In this document: piece by piece, positions 35,951 to 47,549 of the stretch
Layout: the number at the start of each line of letters is the position of its first letter
How positions within the stretch are numbered: the stretch's first letter is position 1
Assembly (NCBI RefSeq): GCF_000004825.1
Contig: NW_008805092.1
Location: forward strand, 62,001-126,000
Reading direction: 5' to 3'
Length of the DNA: 64,000 nucleotides
Source of the DNA: Heterostelium album PN500
Taxonomy: Eukaryota > Evosea > Eumycetozoa > Acytosteliales > Acytosteliaceae
The notes under the pieces: generated by a model
The model's input: the letters and a program-made list of their open reading frames with translations, nothing else
Told to the model about the DNA's origin: nothing
The model's database searches: none
Made by a program: the position numbers and the translations under genes

Positions 35951-37920
35951 ATGTCCAACAGAAGACACGACATCATCATTGACCGACCACCATATAAAAG
36001 AGAATCTCCGAGCATCGAGGAAGAGGCAAAGATCACAAACAAAAGATCTGCCCTCGGTGATATTACAAACAGACCATCTTCTTTTCACCCGATAAAGATA
36101 AAGCCAACCAACAGTGCTGCTGTTGTTGTGGCTGTTTCTACATTCGAAGATATTCAGGTAATGTTTAAATTGTTATATATAAATATTTTAATATTACTAA
36201 CTTTTTAAATAATTAATTAATTAATTCATCATCATCATTTAGAAAATGGATTTAAATAATAATAATAATAATAATAATAGTAATAATCATCAAAATAATA
36301 ATGGAGTAACTCTTTTACAAGAAAATTTACAAGAAAATAATAATAATAATAATGGTCGTCCGTCACCAAAACATATTGGCCACACTGAGCAAGTTAATTC
36401 AAACTCAGTGATTGGTTTACAACAACAACCTCACCAAACACAACCACAACAACAACAACAACAACAAAAGCAATCACTGCTTCAAATCACATCCAGCACT
36501 GTCATTTCTCATAAAGGTGTTTTTTCGGTTGGCGCCACCGCGGTAACAGCCAAACCAAATCATCAACCATCTCAGCCACCAAAACTAACATTAGTCAATA
36601 GTGTAATCACCCAAGATTCGAATAATAATAATAATAACAACAAGACATCATTATTGGCATCAACCGAAAGAATACATAATAACAGCAACAACAATAATAA
36701 TAATAATAGTTTTCAAAATAATAATGTTAGGAGTGAAGTTGTACAACCTTCAAGATCAACCAATAATAACTATAATTTAACACCACAAAACAACAACAGC
36801 AATAATAATAACAATCGAAATAATAATAATACTAATAATATAGTAGTAAATCCTTTTTTAAATAATAATAATAATAATAATAATGCAACAGTAATAAATA
36901 ATAATAATTCAAATAGTGATAATCAAATTAATAGAAATAATAATAATATTGTATTTGGTAATCAAATCATTGTAGATCGACAAACAGAATTTCAAATGAC
37001 AATGGCCCATCATATTTGGGGAGATTGGAGTTCATTTTATCAATATGACATCGATATGGAAGTAGATGGCGATCCAGTCTATTGCACAGAATACATTCAT
37101 GACATTCAAGATAATATGAGAAAGAATCAAGTATGATTAGCTATTGTTTTAAAGAATATGGAAATACATACATACAGATATTAATATTGTTGTTCATTTA
37201 ATTATTATATATTAGATTAAAACTCAACCAAGAGATTACATGCCATTTCAACCGGATATCAAACCAAATATGCGTTCGATTCTAGTCGATTGGATAGTGG
37301 ATATCGCGTTTGACATTAGAATCAAGAATGAAACGATATTCCTGGCGATCAACTACCTCGATCGCTATTGTTCCGCCGTCAAGGTCAAGAAAGACCAATT
37401 CCAGATGATTGGAGCAGCATCGTTCCTCATCGCCTGTAAATACGAGGAGGTGCACGCACCCACTCCACACGAGGTAATTTCGCTGGCCGGCAACTACTTT
37501 TCGATCGACCAACTGTTTGAAGCAGAGTCGCTCATCCTAAAGGCCATCGATTTCCGACTGACCGCACCCACTGTTAAATTCTTTTTGTCGCGGCACTTGC
37601 GTGCTGCCACCACCGCTGATCCTCGCGTATCGGCACTCTCCCACTTTTACGGTGAGCTCTCGCTGATGGACTACAACCTCGTTGCCTACCTACCATCGTT
37701 TGTGGCAGCGGCCTGTGTCTATCTGGCAATGATCACCACCAATCACCCATGGACTTCGACGTTGTCCTTCTACACCCGAGTATTGCCCGACGATCCGTTT
37801 TTCAAAAATGTTGTCCGACTATTATGGAATCTTCACCGAAGCGAATCTACTCTTTCCACCATCAAGAACAAGTACAAAGACCATCTGGGTGATATCCGTC
37901 CACTCCCAGTTATTCCATAA
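35951..37920 (+). CDS. Mitotic cyclin, A-type by sequence
   Basis: Three exons (35951-36157, 36243-37130, 37216-37920) encode 599 aa. A destruction box RSALGDITN (about residues 32-40) targets mitotic cyclins to the anaphase-promoting complex. Residues 71 to about 310 are an Asn-rich linker with a short Gln run. The cyclin fold contains MRSILVDWIVDIAFD, ETIFLAINYLDRYCS, LIACKYEEVHAPT and FRLTAPTVKFFLSRHLRAA. MRSILVDW and LTAPTVKFFL favour cyclin A over cyclin B (which usually has ILIDW), but an A/B call should be tested by phylogeny. The protein activates CDK1/CDK2-type kinases. The ATG in exon 1 is supported because the D-box lies there and the intron is in phase. Confidence 0.93.
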
Positions 37921-38491
37921 AAAAATTTAATAATAATAATCAAATCAAAACAAAGAAAGCTTTCAGCCAAAAGTCAAAAACATAAAAACATATAAATGTT
38001 TTTTAAAAAAAAAAAAGAAATTAGTAAAAAAAAAACTAAAATCAAACAAAAAAAGAATAATGACAATTAAAAAAATAAAAAATACCAAAAAAAGAAACAC
38101 AAACAAAAAACCAAAACAAATATATTTGTTTATTGCAGTTTATTATAAATTATGATTGTTTATTGCAAAGATGAAAGTTTGTTATACTAAAAATATGTTT
38201 GTCATCATTCGGTTGTGCATTTTTGCAAAAATCACCAAATTAAGATTGAAAAGTTTTTTTTTCGAAGAAGATTTTTTTTTTTGGAAAAATGGATTTATTT
38301 TTTTTGCAAACTTAAATACTCCTTTTTTTTTTTTTTTTTTACTCAATTTTATTATTGCAAAAAAAACTCCCAACAAAATTTTTTATTAAACTTTCCTCAT
38401 CATTATTTTTGTAACACATAATTATTATTATTAATTAATTAGTTAGTTAGTTAAATTAATATTGTATTTAGAAATTGGATATTAATTAGAA
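37921..38491. other. Spacer between the cyclin and PARP genes
   Basis: 571 bp of A- and T-rich DNA with long A runs after the cyclin stop and a T19 run near 38322-38340. It holds the 3' flank of the cyclin and the promoter of the PARP gene. Confidence 0.6.
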
Positions 38492-39216
38492 ATGCCACCA
38501 AAGAAGAGAACTATCAGTGCAAGTGATGATGCTGAGGCATCAAATTCAATGTTCAGTGGAATGGTGGTGATGGCCATTGGATCATCGTTTACCACCACTC
38601 AAAGCGTATTGTTAGGCAAGATCACTGATAAAGGTGGATCGGTCGCCAAAGTCTATAACGCTTCCAAAGTAACTCACATCGTAACAACTCAAGCAGATTA
38701 CGATAAGTCGGTCGGTCATCGTGCCGGTCTCAATTTCCTCAAGGGTGTCAAAAATGGTAATCAAATCGTTTCAGAGGATTTCTTTTTGAAATCGATCGAA
38801 AAGAATGCCAAGCAATCAGAGAAGGACTATGCCATTAAGATTGCTGAAGCCAAAGAGGATAAAGAAGAAGAAGAAGAAGAAGAGGAAAAAGAGAAAGAAA
38901 AAGAACCAGAAGTTGCACCCGTTGCACAAGAACCAGATGTAGAGGATGAGGAACCAGCGAAACCAACAACCAGAAAGAGATCCAAGGCTGCAGCTGAGCC
39001 AAAAAAGACCAAAGAGGAGAAGGAGAAAGAGAAACTCATGGCTGAGGTCGACTCTGACTTGGATTCATCCGACGAAGAAGAGGTATCAACCAAAACCACC
39101 ATTAAGATTAAGGGTAGATGTGCTGTAGATATTAATTGTGCACAAGTTAATGTTGTAAGTTTAATCAAATATTGAAAAACACACTCAACAACAAGAACCA
39201 TTGGAAATTAATATTT

Positions 39217-39249
<33 letters not shown>

Positions 39250-40800
39250 CACAAACTATTAGACTCATGTGTATGATGATGGTACCGTTTGGGATGCTAC
39301 ATTGAACCAAACAGAGATTAAGAATAACAACAATAAATTCTATATCATCCAATTGTTGGAAGCTGACAATGGTGGAATGTATTACGTATGGAATCGTTGG
39401 GGACGTGAAGGTTTGGTCGGTCAAAGCAAGATTGAATCATACACCAACAAGAACCAAGCAATGGCATCTTTCTCGAAAAAGTAAGTTATAATAAAAATAA
39501 TAATAGTAATAATGATAATTTATAAATAACATATGCTAACACCCTTTTTATTGTACAGGTATAAAGAGAAAACAAAGAATGATTTTAACAGTGGAAAACC
39601 ATTTGTAAAGTATCCAGGTAAATATGATTTGGTAGAGATTGACTATACCGTCAAGGACGACAAGCCAAAGGCAGAGAAGAAGAAGGCCGTTCATCAGGGT
39701 GAGAGTAAACTCGATAATCGTGTTCAAAACTTTATCAAGTTGATCTTTGATTTGAAGATGATGAAGAAGACTATGATTGAAGCCGACTACGATCTCAAAA
39801 AGATGCCACTCGGTAAACTCTCAAAGAATCAGATTCTCAAGGGTTACGAAGTGTTGAAGGCAATAGAAGAGAAGATCACCAAGCCATCGGCAAGAGGTGA
39901 CACGTTGGTCGATCTCTCCAGTAGATTCTACACCGCCATTCCACATGCTTTCGGTATGAGAGTTCCACCCGTCATCAACTCACTTTTCATGGTAAAAGAA
40001 AAGATGGATATGTTAACAGTAAGTTTTTGTAATTTTTATAAAATTGAATATAATTATATGGAGAACTAATACTTTAAATTTACTTGTAGGCACTTGCTGA
40101 TATTGAAATTGCAGCAAATCTTATCAAGGAATCAGATAATGATGATTCCAATATTATTGATGCTCATTACAAACAATTGAAATGTGATATTCAACCAATT
40201 GAAGTCGGCTCCGAAGAGTACAATAACATTGCTACCTACGTTTCGAATACCTACGCCGGAAAGACACCAAAGATCATCAGTTTGTTCAGAATCAACAGAG
40301 AAGGTGAGACCGGTCGTTTCGAGACAAAGAAATCACTTGGAAACAGAAAGTTATTGTGGCACGGTAGTAGATTGACCAACTTTGTCGGTATCATTTCTCA
40401 GGGTCTGAGAATTGCACCACCAGAAGCACCGGTCTCTGGTTATCGTTTCGGTAAGGGTATCTACTTTGCCGATATCATGTCGTTGTCGGCCGCCTACTGT
40501 CGTACCTCTGGAACCGACGATTTCTGTATGTTCTTGGGTGATGTCGCTCTTGGCAAGACCGCCGATCTCTACCGTGATACCTACATGGAGAAGCCACAAC
40601 CCGGTTCAGACAGTACATTGGCACTCGGTATGAAGGAGCCAGATCCCTCCATGGTCCACAAACATGCCGACGGTTTTGACATCCCATACGGAAAGATTGT
40701 TCCATCACCATACAAATCAACATCTTGCTCCGAACATCAATATGTAGTCTACGATGTTTCTCAAGTGAATTTAAGATATTTGTTACAACTCAAATACTAA
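38492..40800 (+). CDS. BRCT-WGR-PARP protein with H-Y-Q catalytic triad
   Basis: Four exons (38492-39154, 39263-39480, 39559-40018, 40090-40800) encode 683 aa. The order is: BRCT domain (about 18-105), Glu/Lys-rich linker, WGR domain (YYVWNRWGREGLVGQS), helical PARP regulatory domain, then the catalytic domain with LLWHGSRLTNF, APVSGYRFGKGIYFAD and QVNLRYLLQLKY. His538 and Tyr572 match PARP1 His862 and Tyr907. At the PARP1 Glu988 position the residue is Gln664 (SEHQYVVYD against the usual NEYIVYD). The Glu is needed for chain elongation, so this enzyme may make only mono-ADP-ribose or be inactive. It is probably nuclear and acts in the DNA-break response. Intron 1 holds a run of 29 T. Confidence 0.95.
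39221..39249. repeat. poly(T) run, 29 nt, in PARP intron 1
   Basis: A long polypyrimidine run just before the intron 1 acceptor. Confidence 0.9.
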
Positions 40801-41357
40801 AGAGATCATCAATCAACACACAAAAAATCAAAACCAAAACCAATTTCGCAAAGCTTTACAACCTGTATAACAAAATTTCTATATAAATAAAATTAAAACT
40901 ATATCAAACACAAATATTTGTAACTCTTAACAAAGTCAAACTTTTCTACTACATATTGTTAATCATAATACAATTTCAATATCAATTCTGATTTCAGTAA
41001 ATCATCATGATGTAATCCAGAAATGGAAATAAGTTTAATTATTCAAAATTCATGAATGAAGGTCCACGTGAACTTGATTTCTATCTGTTAATAAAATGAA
41101 ATTATTACAAATAAAAGTAGTACTTTTAATTTTTTTTTTTGTTTTTTCCAAAAAAAAATTTGTAACGAAAAAAAATTGTAATTTTTTTTTTTTTTTTTTC
41201 AATCAATCGAATGATATTGTGATAATGTGATATGAGTGAAAAACGAATATGATTAAAAATTTTTTTGATCAATAAACTTCAATTTTTTATTTTATATTTT
41301 ATATTTATTTTCATATTTTATATTTATAGTAAATAGATCCTAGGAAATATAGTAAAA
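40801..41357. other. Spacer after the PARP gene
   Basis: 557 bp of A+T-rich DNA with T runs near 41131-41200 and TTTTATATTTTATATTT repeats before the next ATG. No gene is recognised. Confidence 0.6.
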
Positions 41358-42398
41358 ATGTTGAAAACAGGATTAAAAACATGTTTGTTGGAGATCAACG
41401 GTGGTCTTTTGATGCAACAAAGAAACTATGCAAAGCGTATGGTCTCTAAAAAGATATACACACAATTGAAACGTGAAAAAGTCGATTGGGATACCATTAA
41501 ATCATCAAAGATCCTAGAGAGACTCTCGGAACCACCCGTTATCAATCAGTTTGGTGACATCAAACAACAGGTCAATGCTATGGTCGAAGCGATGCATGAC
41601 TTGACCGGTCCCAACACCGGTAAGATCATCTCGACACAGGAGCAGGCCGTCGCCTACGAGAATGCATCGTCCGACCTGCTCGATATGATCAACAAGATCA
41701 AGTACGAAACAAAGGAGGCACATCTCGAGGCAGACATTGCCAGTGGCAAGCAGCAGGTTCGTGCAGTGTCCGCTCGTTCGCTGGTCAAGAAGATGTTGAA
41801 CTCACAGCAACAGAAGAATAACGATTTGTTGATTAGCGAGTTGGTCGATGGCGAACAGATAGACATGTCGTTGGCAGAGAAGTATGCCGATGTCAACCCA
41901 GAGAACATCGACGACATCGATGTCGTCAATGCCAGACTGGTTGCAGTGCGTGATTCAATCAAAGAGTACAAAGACCTACATCGTAACGACGACTACACCG
42001 CCGAAGAGACATTCCAACTCACACAATACCGTGAACTCAAATACGCTCTCTACAAACGTCGTGAACAACTTTTGGCCGCTTCCGAAATCGATCCACGTGA
42101 GAAATCAAAGAGAAACTCTAGATTCTTCTATCAACCAGGTGAAAACTCTCCATTGTTTGATTTCGCAAAGATGAAATTAGAAGAGATTAATGTAATTATA
42201 ATAATAACAATAATAATAATAATCATTCTTTGTGTTTGTTTTTAGTATACTAATCATTGTTTTATTGATTTTATTCATAACTAAATATAGGCTATGGAAT
42301 TGAAGGAATTAGAAAGACAAAAGAATGTTATCGAATATGCAAAGTTGTTAAGAGAAAAGAAGAAAGAAGATATTGCTTCAGATATGTCAAAAGTTTAA
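41358..42398 (+). CDS. Unrecognised, probably mitochondrial coiled-coil protein
   Basis: Two exons (41358-42191 and 42291-42398) encode 313 aa. The first 30 residues (MLKTGLKTCLLEINGG, then MQQRNYAKRMVSKK) are mostly basic, with QRNYAKR resembling a mitochondrial presequence cleavage region. The rest is charged and helical with no membrane segment, ending in a Lys/Glu-rich coiled-coil segment. I do not recognise the family. A mitochondrial ribosomal protein or assembly factor is possible but is only a guess. The G+C content and codon use resemble the flanking housekeeping genes, and the splice restores a continuous frame to a natural stop. Confidence 0.85.
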
Positions 42399-42623
42399 AT
42401 TATAATATATATTAATAACAAATCATAAACAAAACAATACAATACAAAACAACATTATATATAAATGATAATAATAATAATACATTAAAAAAATAATACA
42501 TTTTTAAATATTAAAAAAAAAAGAGTTTTTAATAGTATATTTTTTTTGTTATATATAGTTAGTTTTATAGTTTTATAGTTATAAAGTTTTCTTTATTATT
42601 TATTTTTAATATTAGTTTATTAT

Positions 42624-43658
42624 TTATTTATCTTTTGAGTCGTTTATTGATTGATCGATTAAATCTTTGATTTCTTGAGTACGTTGTTTTGTTTGATCTA
42701 AACATTGTTGTAGAGTCTTTTCGTCTAGTGGCGTGATACCAGAGTATAGTTGTAAACAAAGTTCTCTCTTCTCGTTATATACAATCGATATGCTACCGTT
42801 AGACAGCTTCTCCTCTTCCAACGATGGATCTGACAGCACGTACTCATCGATCACCGCAAACGACAACGGTATCAAATATGAATTTATAATCAATGTTCTC
42901 ATTGTATCTTCTTCTTTATATACTTCACTACCATCATCACTAACTACACCTTTTGGTAATTTAACTAAAATGATAATAGGTTAATAATAATCTAAAGTTA
43001 TATTGTTGTTAAAATAACTATTTATATAATTAAATTCATACCATTCTTTAGAGCACTCAACATTGCAATGATAGCAGCATCCAATATATTACCATTGTAA
43101 TCCAAACAATATAAATCGACATAGAGATACCAAAGATACTTTCCATCGACATCAAAGTACAGTTGTTTCGGATCGATATCCAACAGTTGTACCAATTGAT
43201 TCAGTTGTGTGCACAACGACATTGCTTTCTCTGATGGTTTAGTCGATGAAAATATATTTGAGCATATTGGTCCCATTTCAATATTTACAACTAATATAAA
43301 AATATTGTAGTTTTAATAGCAATTTGTGTTTTGATATTAGTATACACTCACTCACTTTCATTCTTCTTTCTTTTTAAAAAAACGATTAGTAATTAATCTA
43401 GATGTACATACTAATTTGAGATTTACAAGTATTGGATGTTGTTTGATCTTGTTGTTTCTCAGCAATCTCAGCACGTACACCACAAATGACAGAGGTATTT
43501 CCAATCTTTACGAATGATGAACCGTCAGCAGTCAGAATTGAACCTGCCGATACTGTTGTGTTTCTTATACGTTGTAATGATCTACCATCTGGTCTCACCG
43601 ATCTCTCTAGAAACTTTCTATAAAACTCTAGTGGATGAATCTTTTGAAATGCCTCCAT
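42624..43658 (-). CDS. exosc8: RNA exosome core subunit RRP43 (EXOSC8)
   Basis: Three exons (43658-43412, 43290-43042, 42964-42624) encode 278 aa, the length of human EXOSC8. The start HPLEFYRKFLERSVRPDGRS, the RNase PH-like ADGSSFVKIGNTSVICGVRA and LDYNGNILDAAIIAMLSAL match the RRP43 type of exosome ring subunit. It belongs to the catalytically inert six-subunit ring that threads RNA in the nucleus and cytoplasm. EXOSC7 and EXOSC9 are relatives, but the opening PLEFYRKFL and the short C-terminus favour EXOSC8. It is head-to-head with TRAPPC2L across 281 bp. Confidence 0.93.
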
Positions 43659-43939
43659 TCTCTAAAATATATATATAACCTAATCTAATTTATCTGTTTG
43701 GAAAAACAATGACTTTCGTCGTTTTCTCCTTTTCCAAAATCATAAAAATCAAATTTTTTATTTTTTTTAAAATCAAATATTAAATTAATTTGATCATTTT
43801 CAAGATAGTTATTGATCATTGATTTAAAAATAAAATTATTTATACATATTATTAAAGAGTAGTAGAAGATTACTTTGTTGTTTACATTTCTTTTTAAAAC
43901 GCAATTTCAAAATCAACATAACAAAGCTGTAAATAAAAG
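43659..43939. promoter_or_regulatory. Compact divergent promoter of exosc8 and trappc2l
   Basis: A 281-bp spacer between divergent start codons, A+T rich, with TATATATATAA immediately upstream of the exosc8 ATG on its strand. No other feature is seen. Confidence 0.5.
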
Positions 43940-44630
43940 ATGAAGAAGATTGTTTGTGTAGCAGTTGTTGGAAAAGCAGTAGGTTTTGATAAGAATAGAT
44001 CGATCTTTTAAAAGTAGCACCTTTTTTATTAATATTTATAATATAATATTTTTGATTAATCAATGTTAGAATGATCCATTATATTTTCAAGACTTTTCAG
44101 GTGGTACTGAAGAGAATAGATTGAAACTACATTATATTGTACATTGTTCATTGGATATCATTGAAGACAAACGTATGTACACATCGATGATTTTAAAGAA
44201 CTTAATCTCGTTTGATTAGCAATACATATACTTACTTACTAATACAACTAAAATAATATTATTTTTATTGAACAGCCGGTGTAAAGAAAGTTTCAAACGA
44301 TATGTATTTGGGTTTGCTATACCCAACAGAGGATTACAAGGTATATGGATTCTTGACAAATACAAAGATAAAGTTTATCATCGTAGTATTAGATACTACT
44401 GATATCAAAGATTCTGATATTAAAGTTGTAAGTAGAGGAGTCTTGTTGATTGTTAACAATTTGTTATCATATTTATATTATACTAATCAAAAAACAACTA
44501 TATATAGTTCTTTAAAAAGTTACATTTACGTTATGTAAGAACAGCAAGCAATCCATTCTACAAAGCAAATAAAAAGATTGAATCAAAGATCTTTCAAAAT
44601 GATGTAGCTGCCATTGTACAATCCCTGTAA
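43940..44630 (+). CDS. trappc2l: TRAPPC2L, TRAPP complex subunit 2-like
   Basis: Four small exons (43940-43978, 44070-44172, 44276-44427, 44508-44630) encode 138 aa, matching the roughly 140-aa TRAPPC2L family. The longin/sedlin-like fold is recognisable from VCVAVVGKAND at the start, LKLHYIVHCSLDIIEDK, the highly conserved MYLGLLYPTEDYKVYGFLTN, and FFKKLHLRYV with NPFY near the end. TRAPPC2L is part of the TRAPP tethering complexes (yeast Tca17) in ER-Golgi and endosomal transport. All introns are in phase. No single unspliced frame covers the gene, so it is easy to miss. Confidence 0.94.
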
Positions 44631-44828
44631 TAATATAATATAATAAAACATAAAACAAAACAATAAATATTTAAAAACAAACAAACAATAACTCAAAAAG
44701 ATAAAAGATAAGCAAGAAAGTCAGTTAATGTAAATACATTGTTTTGTTTATTCTCTTTCTTTTACAAAAGTTGTTGTTTTTAATAATTTATTTTATTTTT
44801 TATTGATACAAATAATATTAATGTAGTT

Positions 44829-45598
44829 TTAAATCTTTAATGATTGTACCACCTACACAACAAAAATTAACATATATTCTTATTAGTAAATCATATCTAA
44901 ACATTCTTTAACTAACTAACTATACTTACACTATTGATTTGTTCGAATTGCGAAAGTAATTGATCTAAATCCTTCTTTGATAGTTCAACCAACAATTGTT
45001 CTTTCTTTTCTTCATGGTGATCAATAGTGAGGTTCAACATTAATACATTTTCATTTACACTGTTTATCTTATCACTTGATAATATAAGCTGTTAAATAAA
45101 GCAATTGAGTGTTAGTCTGTTATCGAAAAAAGGTTGATCAGATAGCTCTATAGATTGATTGATTGATTTTAGTAAACATACATTCATTTTCCAATCGAAA
45201 TCAGTTAGAGATGAAGATGAAATAGAAGATAGTTTCTCTGTTAGTTCACGTTTGATATCTTGATAACGTGATACAATGGCATCAGCGATCGTATTGATTG
45301 AATCGTCTTGAACTGCAGCAGTCTTTAGATCCTCCACGATCTGCTCTCTCTTTAGTTCACGTCCGACAACACGACTGACAAACACAGCCAAACGTTCAAA
45401 GAGTGTTCGGATTGTCTGTAAACCATAGATTGAAAAGTCAACGGGAATAGTTCTACCACAGATATGATCGATCACACTGTGAATCAATGTTTGTACGAGA
45501 TTCTGACCAGTGATTGAATTCACCAACTTTAAATCGCCATAGAGTAACTCTTGTTGATTAGAAGCACCTTGAATACTATGATATTTATTTCCAGTCAT
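44829..45598 (-). CDS. commd8: COMM domain protein, COMMD8-like
   Basis: Three exons (45598-45182, 45088-44930, 44852-44829) encode 199 aa. The helical N-terminal part has TLIHSVIDHICGRTIPV, which resembles human COMMD8, and the C-terminal COMM domain begins DFDWKMNLILSSDKINSV. The last exon is only 24 nt and adds VVQSLKI, which fits the family C-terminus (VVLQLK in human COMMD8, as I recall), so this short exon is well supported. COMMD proteins form the Commander complex with CCDC22/CCDC93 for endosomal cargo recycling. The paralogue assignment is moderately sure; membership of the COMMD family is firm. Confidence 0.9.
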
Positions 45599-45896
45599 CT
45601 TTTTCCTTTACACTGAAATATATATAAATAATTAATAAAAAAACAACTATAAATTTAAAACTAAATTAAAAAAATTAAAAATGAAAGCCTCCTGACACAC
45701 TGCTGATTGATCAAAGATATTATGAAAAATTAAATGAATTTTCATAATGAAAAGAGTCTTTTTTTTTTTGTTTAATTCTCAAAAAGCAAAGCTTCTTCTT
45801 TTTATATAACTTCTTTTTGCTAATATATAAATCATTTTTAAAATTGAAATAGATTCATTTGATATAATATATAGAAACAGTAGATAATAATAAAGA

Positions 45897-47208
45897 ATGA
45901 AGTTAACACCAGACAATCTTAGTCAAAAACTAGGCAAAGTATGTAGCAATTTTATAACATTTATAGTAATTGATTACTTTTGATTATTAATATATGATCA
46001 TTCATTAGAAAATCGATATTGGATCAGTCAGTGAATTATCACTTGATTCAATTGGTGTTATAGAGGTATCTTCATTCGCTAGATTAAAGTGTTTGGAAGT
46101 TCTCGATCTCAGTCAGAATCGTCTTCAACAAATCCGTCATATTAAAGGTCTTTTTGATTTGCCAAAGCTTCGTGAACTCAATCTAATTGGTAATCCAGTA
46201 ACTAAAGCACCAAACTATCGTCATACCGTTGTTGGTAGCATTCCAACCTTACAAGTATTGGATGGAAAGTATGTATTAGATTGATTGATCAATTTTGTTA
46301 TTTTATCTTTTCTAACACAATATATTTTAATGAAAACAGAGAAATCTCCAATGAAGAAAGAGAAGCATCTAAACTTCCAATTGTAAAAGATCCACTGTCA
46401 AACGGTGGTGATAAAGACGATGAAGAGGAAGATGAACCACATGTAGTTGCCAAGCCAGTACCAAAAGTTGTTGAACAACCAAAGTCAACACCGGCACCAG
46501 TAGCCGCAACACCAGCACCAACTCCAAAACCAGTCGAACAACCAAAACCAACTCCAGTAGCAACACCAACTCCAAAACCAGTTGAACAACCAAAACCAAC
46601 TCCAAAGCCAGTGGAACAACCAAAGCCAACTCCAACTCCATCTCCAACACCAGCAGCAGCAGCACAAGCAGCTTCATCTGAACCAACCGTAAGAGAAGTA
46701 AACAGAGAAATCAAGAAGAAGTTGGTCATTGACGAAGACGTTCTCTTTGAATCAAGTTCAAAACCAAAATCTATTTCATTTGAAAAGGATGATGTTGATG
46801 ATTCATTGTAAGTTTATGATACATATTTTAATAGCAGCAGCAACAACAACAACAACAAAAACAACAACAACGAAAATATCAAAAGTTTCAATGTAATTTT
46901 AATACTTTACTTTACTTTACTACTTTGATAGGTTCAGCACAGATGACGATTTGAATAAGTTTGAAAAGAAAAAGCCAGCAGCAGCACCAAAGAAAGCTTC
47001 GTCTATTACTTTCGTAGATGATGACGAAGACGATTTGTTTGGTTCCTCAAAGAAAAAATCTACAACATCGACAACAAAGAAAGTAGCGGATATTGATGAC
47101 GATCTATTTGGTGACTTTGAGGAAAAGAGTGGTTTAAGTAAAGATTTCGATATCGATAGTTATCTTAGTTCTCAGAAGGATAGAAAGAAGAGTAATTTAT
47201 TCGAATAA
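45897..47208 (+). CDS. LRR protein with Pro-rich repeats and acidic DDLFG tail
   Basis: Four exons (45897-45938, 46009-46268, 46340-46807, 46932-47208) encode 348 aa. The first 100 residues form a short SDS22-like LRR domain (SELSLDSIGVIEVSSFARLK, LEVLDLSQNRLQQI, LRELNLIGNP) closed by an LRR cap (YRHTVVGSIPTLQVLDGKEI). Residues about 150-205 are PKPVEQPKPTP-type repeats. The tail has two acidic DEDDLFGSS and DIDDDLFGDFEE motifs amid Lys-rich segments. These resemble the Leu-Phe acidic motifs of FAM21/WASHC2 that bind retromer, which is speculative. I do not recognise an orthologue. It is head-to-head with commd8 across 298 bp. Confidence 0.88.
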
Positions 47209-47549
47209 AATCAAATGATTGCAAGATAACTGTTAAATTATAAAATAAATATAAATGTAAGCTTATTCAGAAAAAATAGTTTTTATCCCTTTTTCTTTAA
47301 GTTTGGTAATGGATTTACATTGTTGCCAATATAATTAAGTAGTTTGTACAGGTACCAATATTTCTTATCTTCTTACTTGGTCTAAATGAAACGAAAGAAA
47401 TATCAACATATTAAAATCAAATCATTATTAGATTTCAAAGTATGAGTGTACAAAGAAACTGGAAAGCTTATTGATTTCACCACAATTTAAATTTTATTAC
47501 AATAAAAATAGAAAAATAAATATTTACAAATTTCATTTAATATATAAAA
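47209..47549. other. Convergent 3' flanks
   Basis: 341 bp between the stop codons of the LRR gene and the hemerythrin-like gene. AATAAA-like strings are present on both strands. No gene is recognised. Confidence 0.6.

Noticed and set aside
46298-46729. 143-aa antisense frame over the Pro-rich LRR gene
   Set aside because: Gly/Val/Cys repeats arise from the complementary strand of Pro-Thr-Lys repeats; no independent support.
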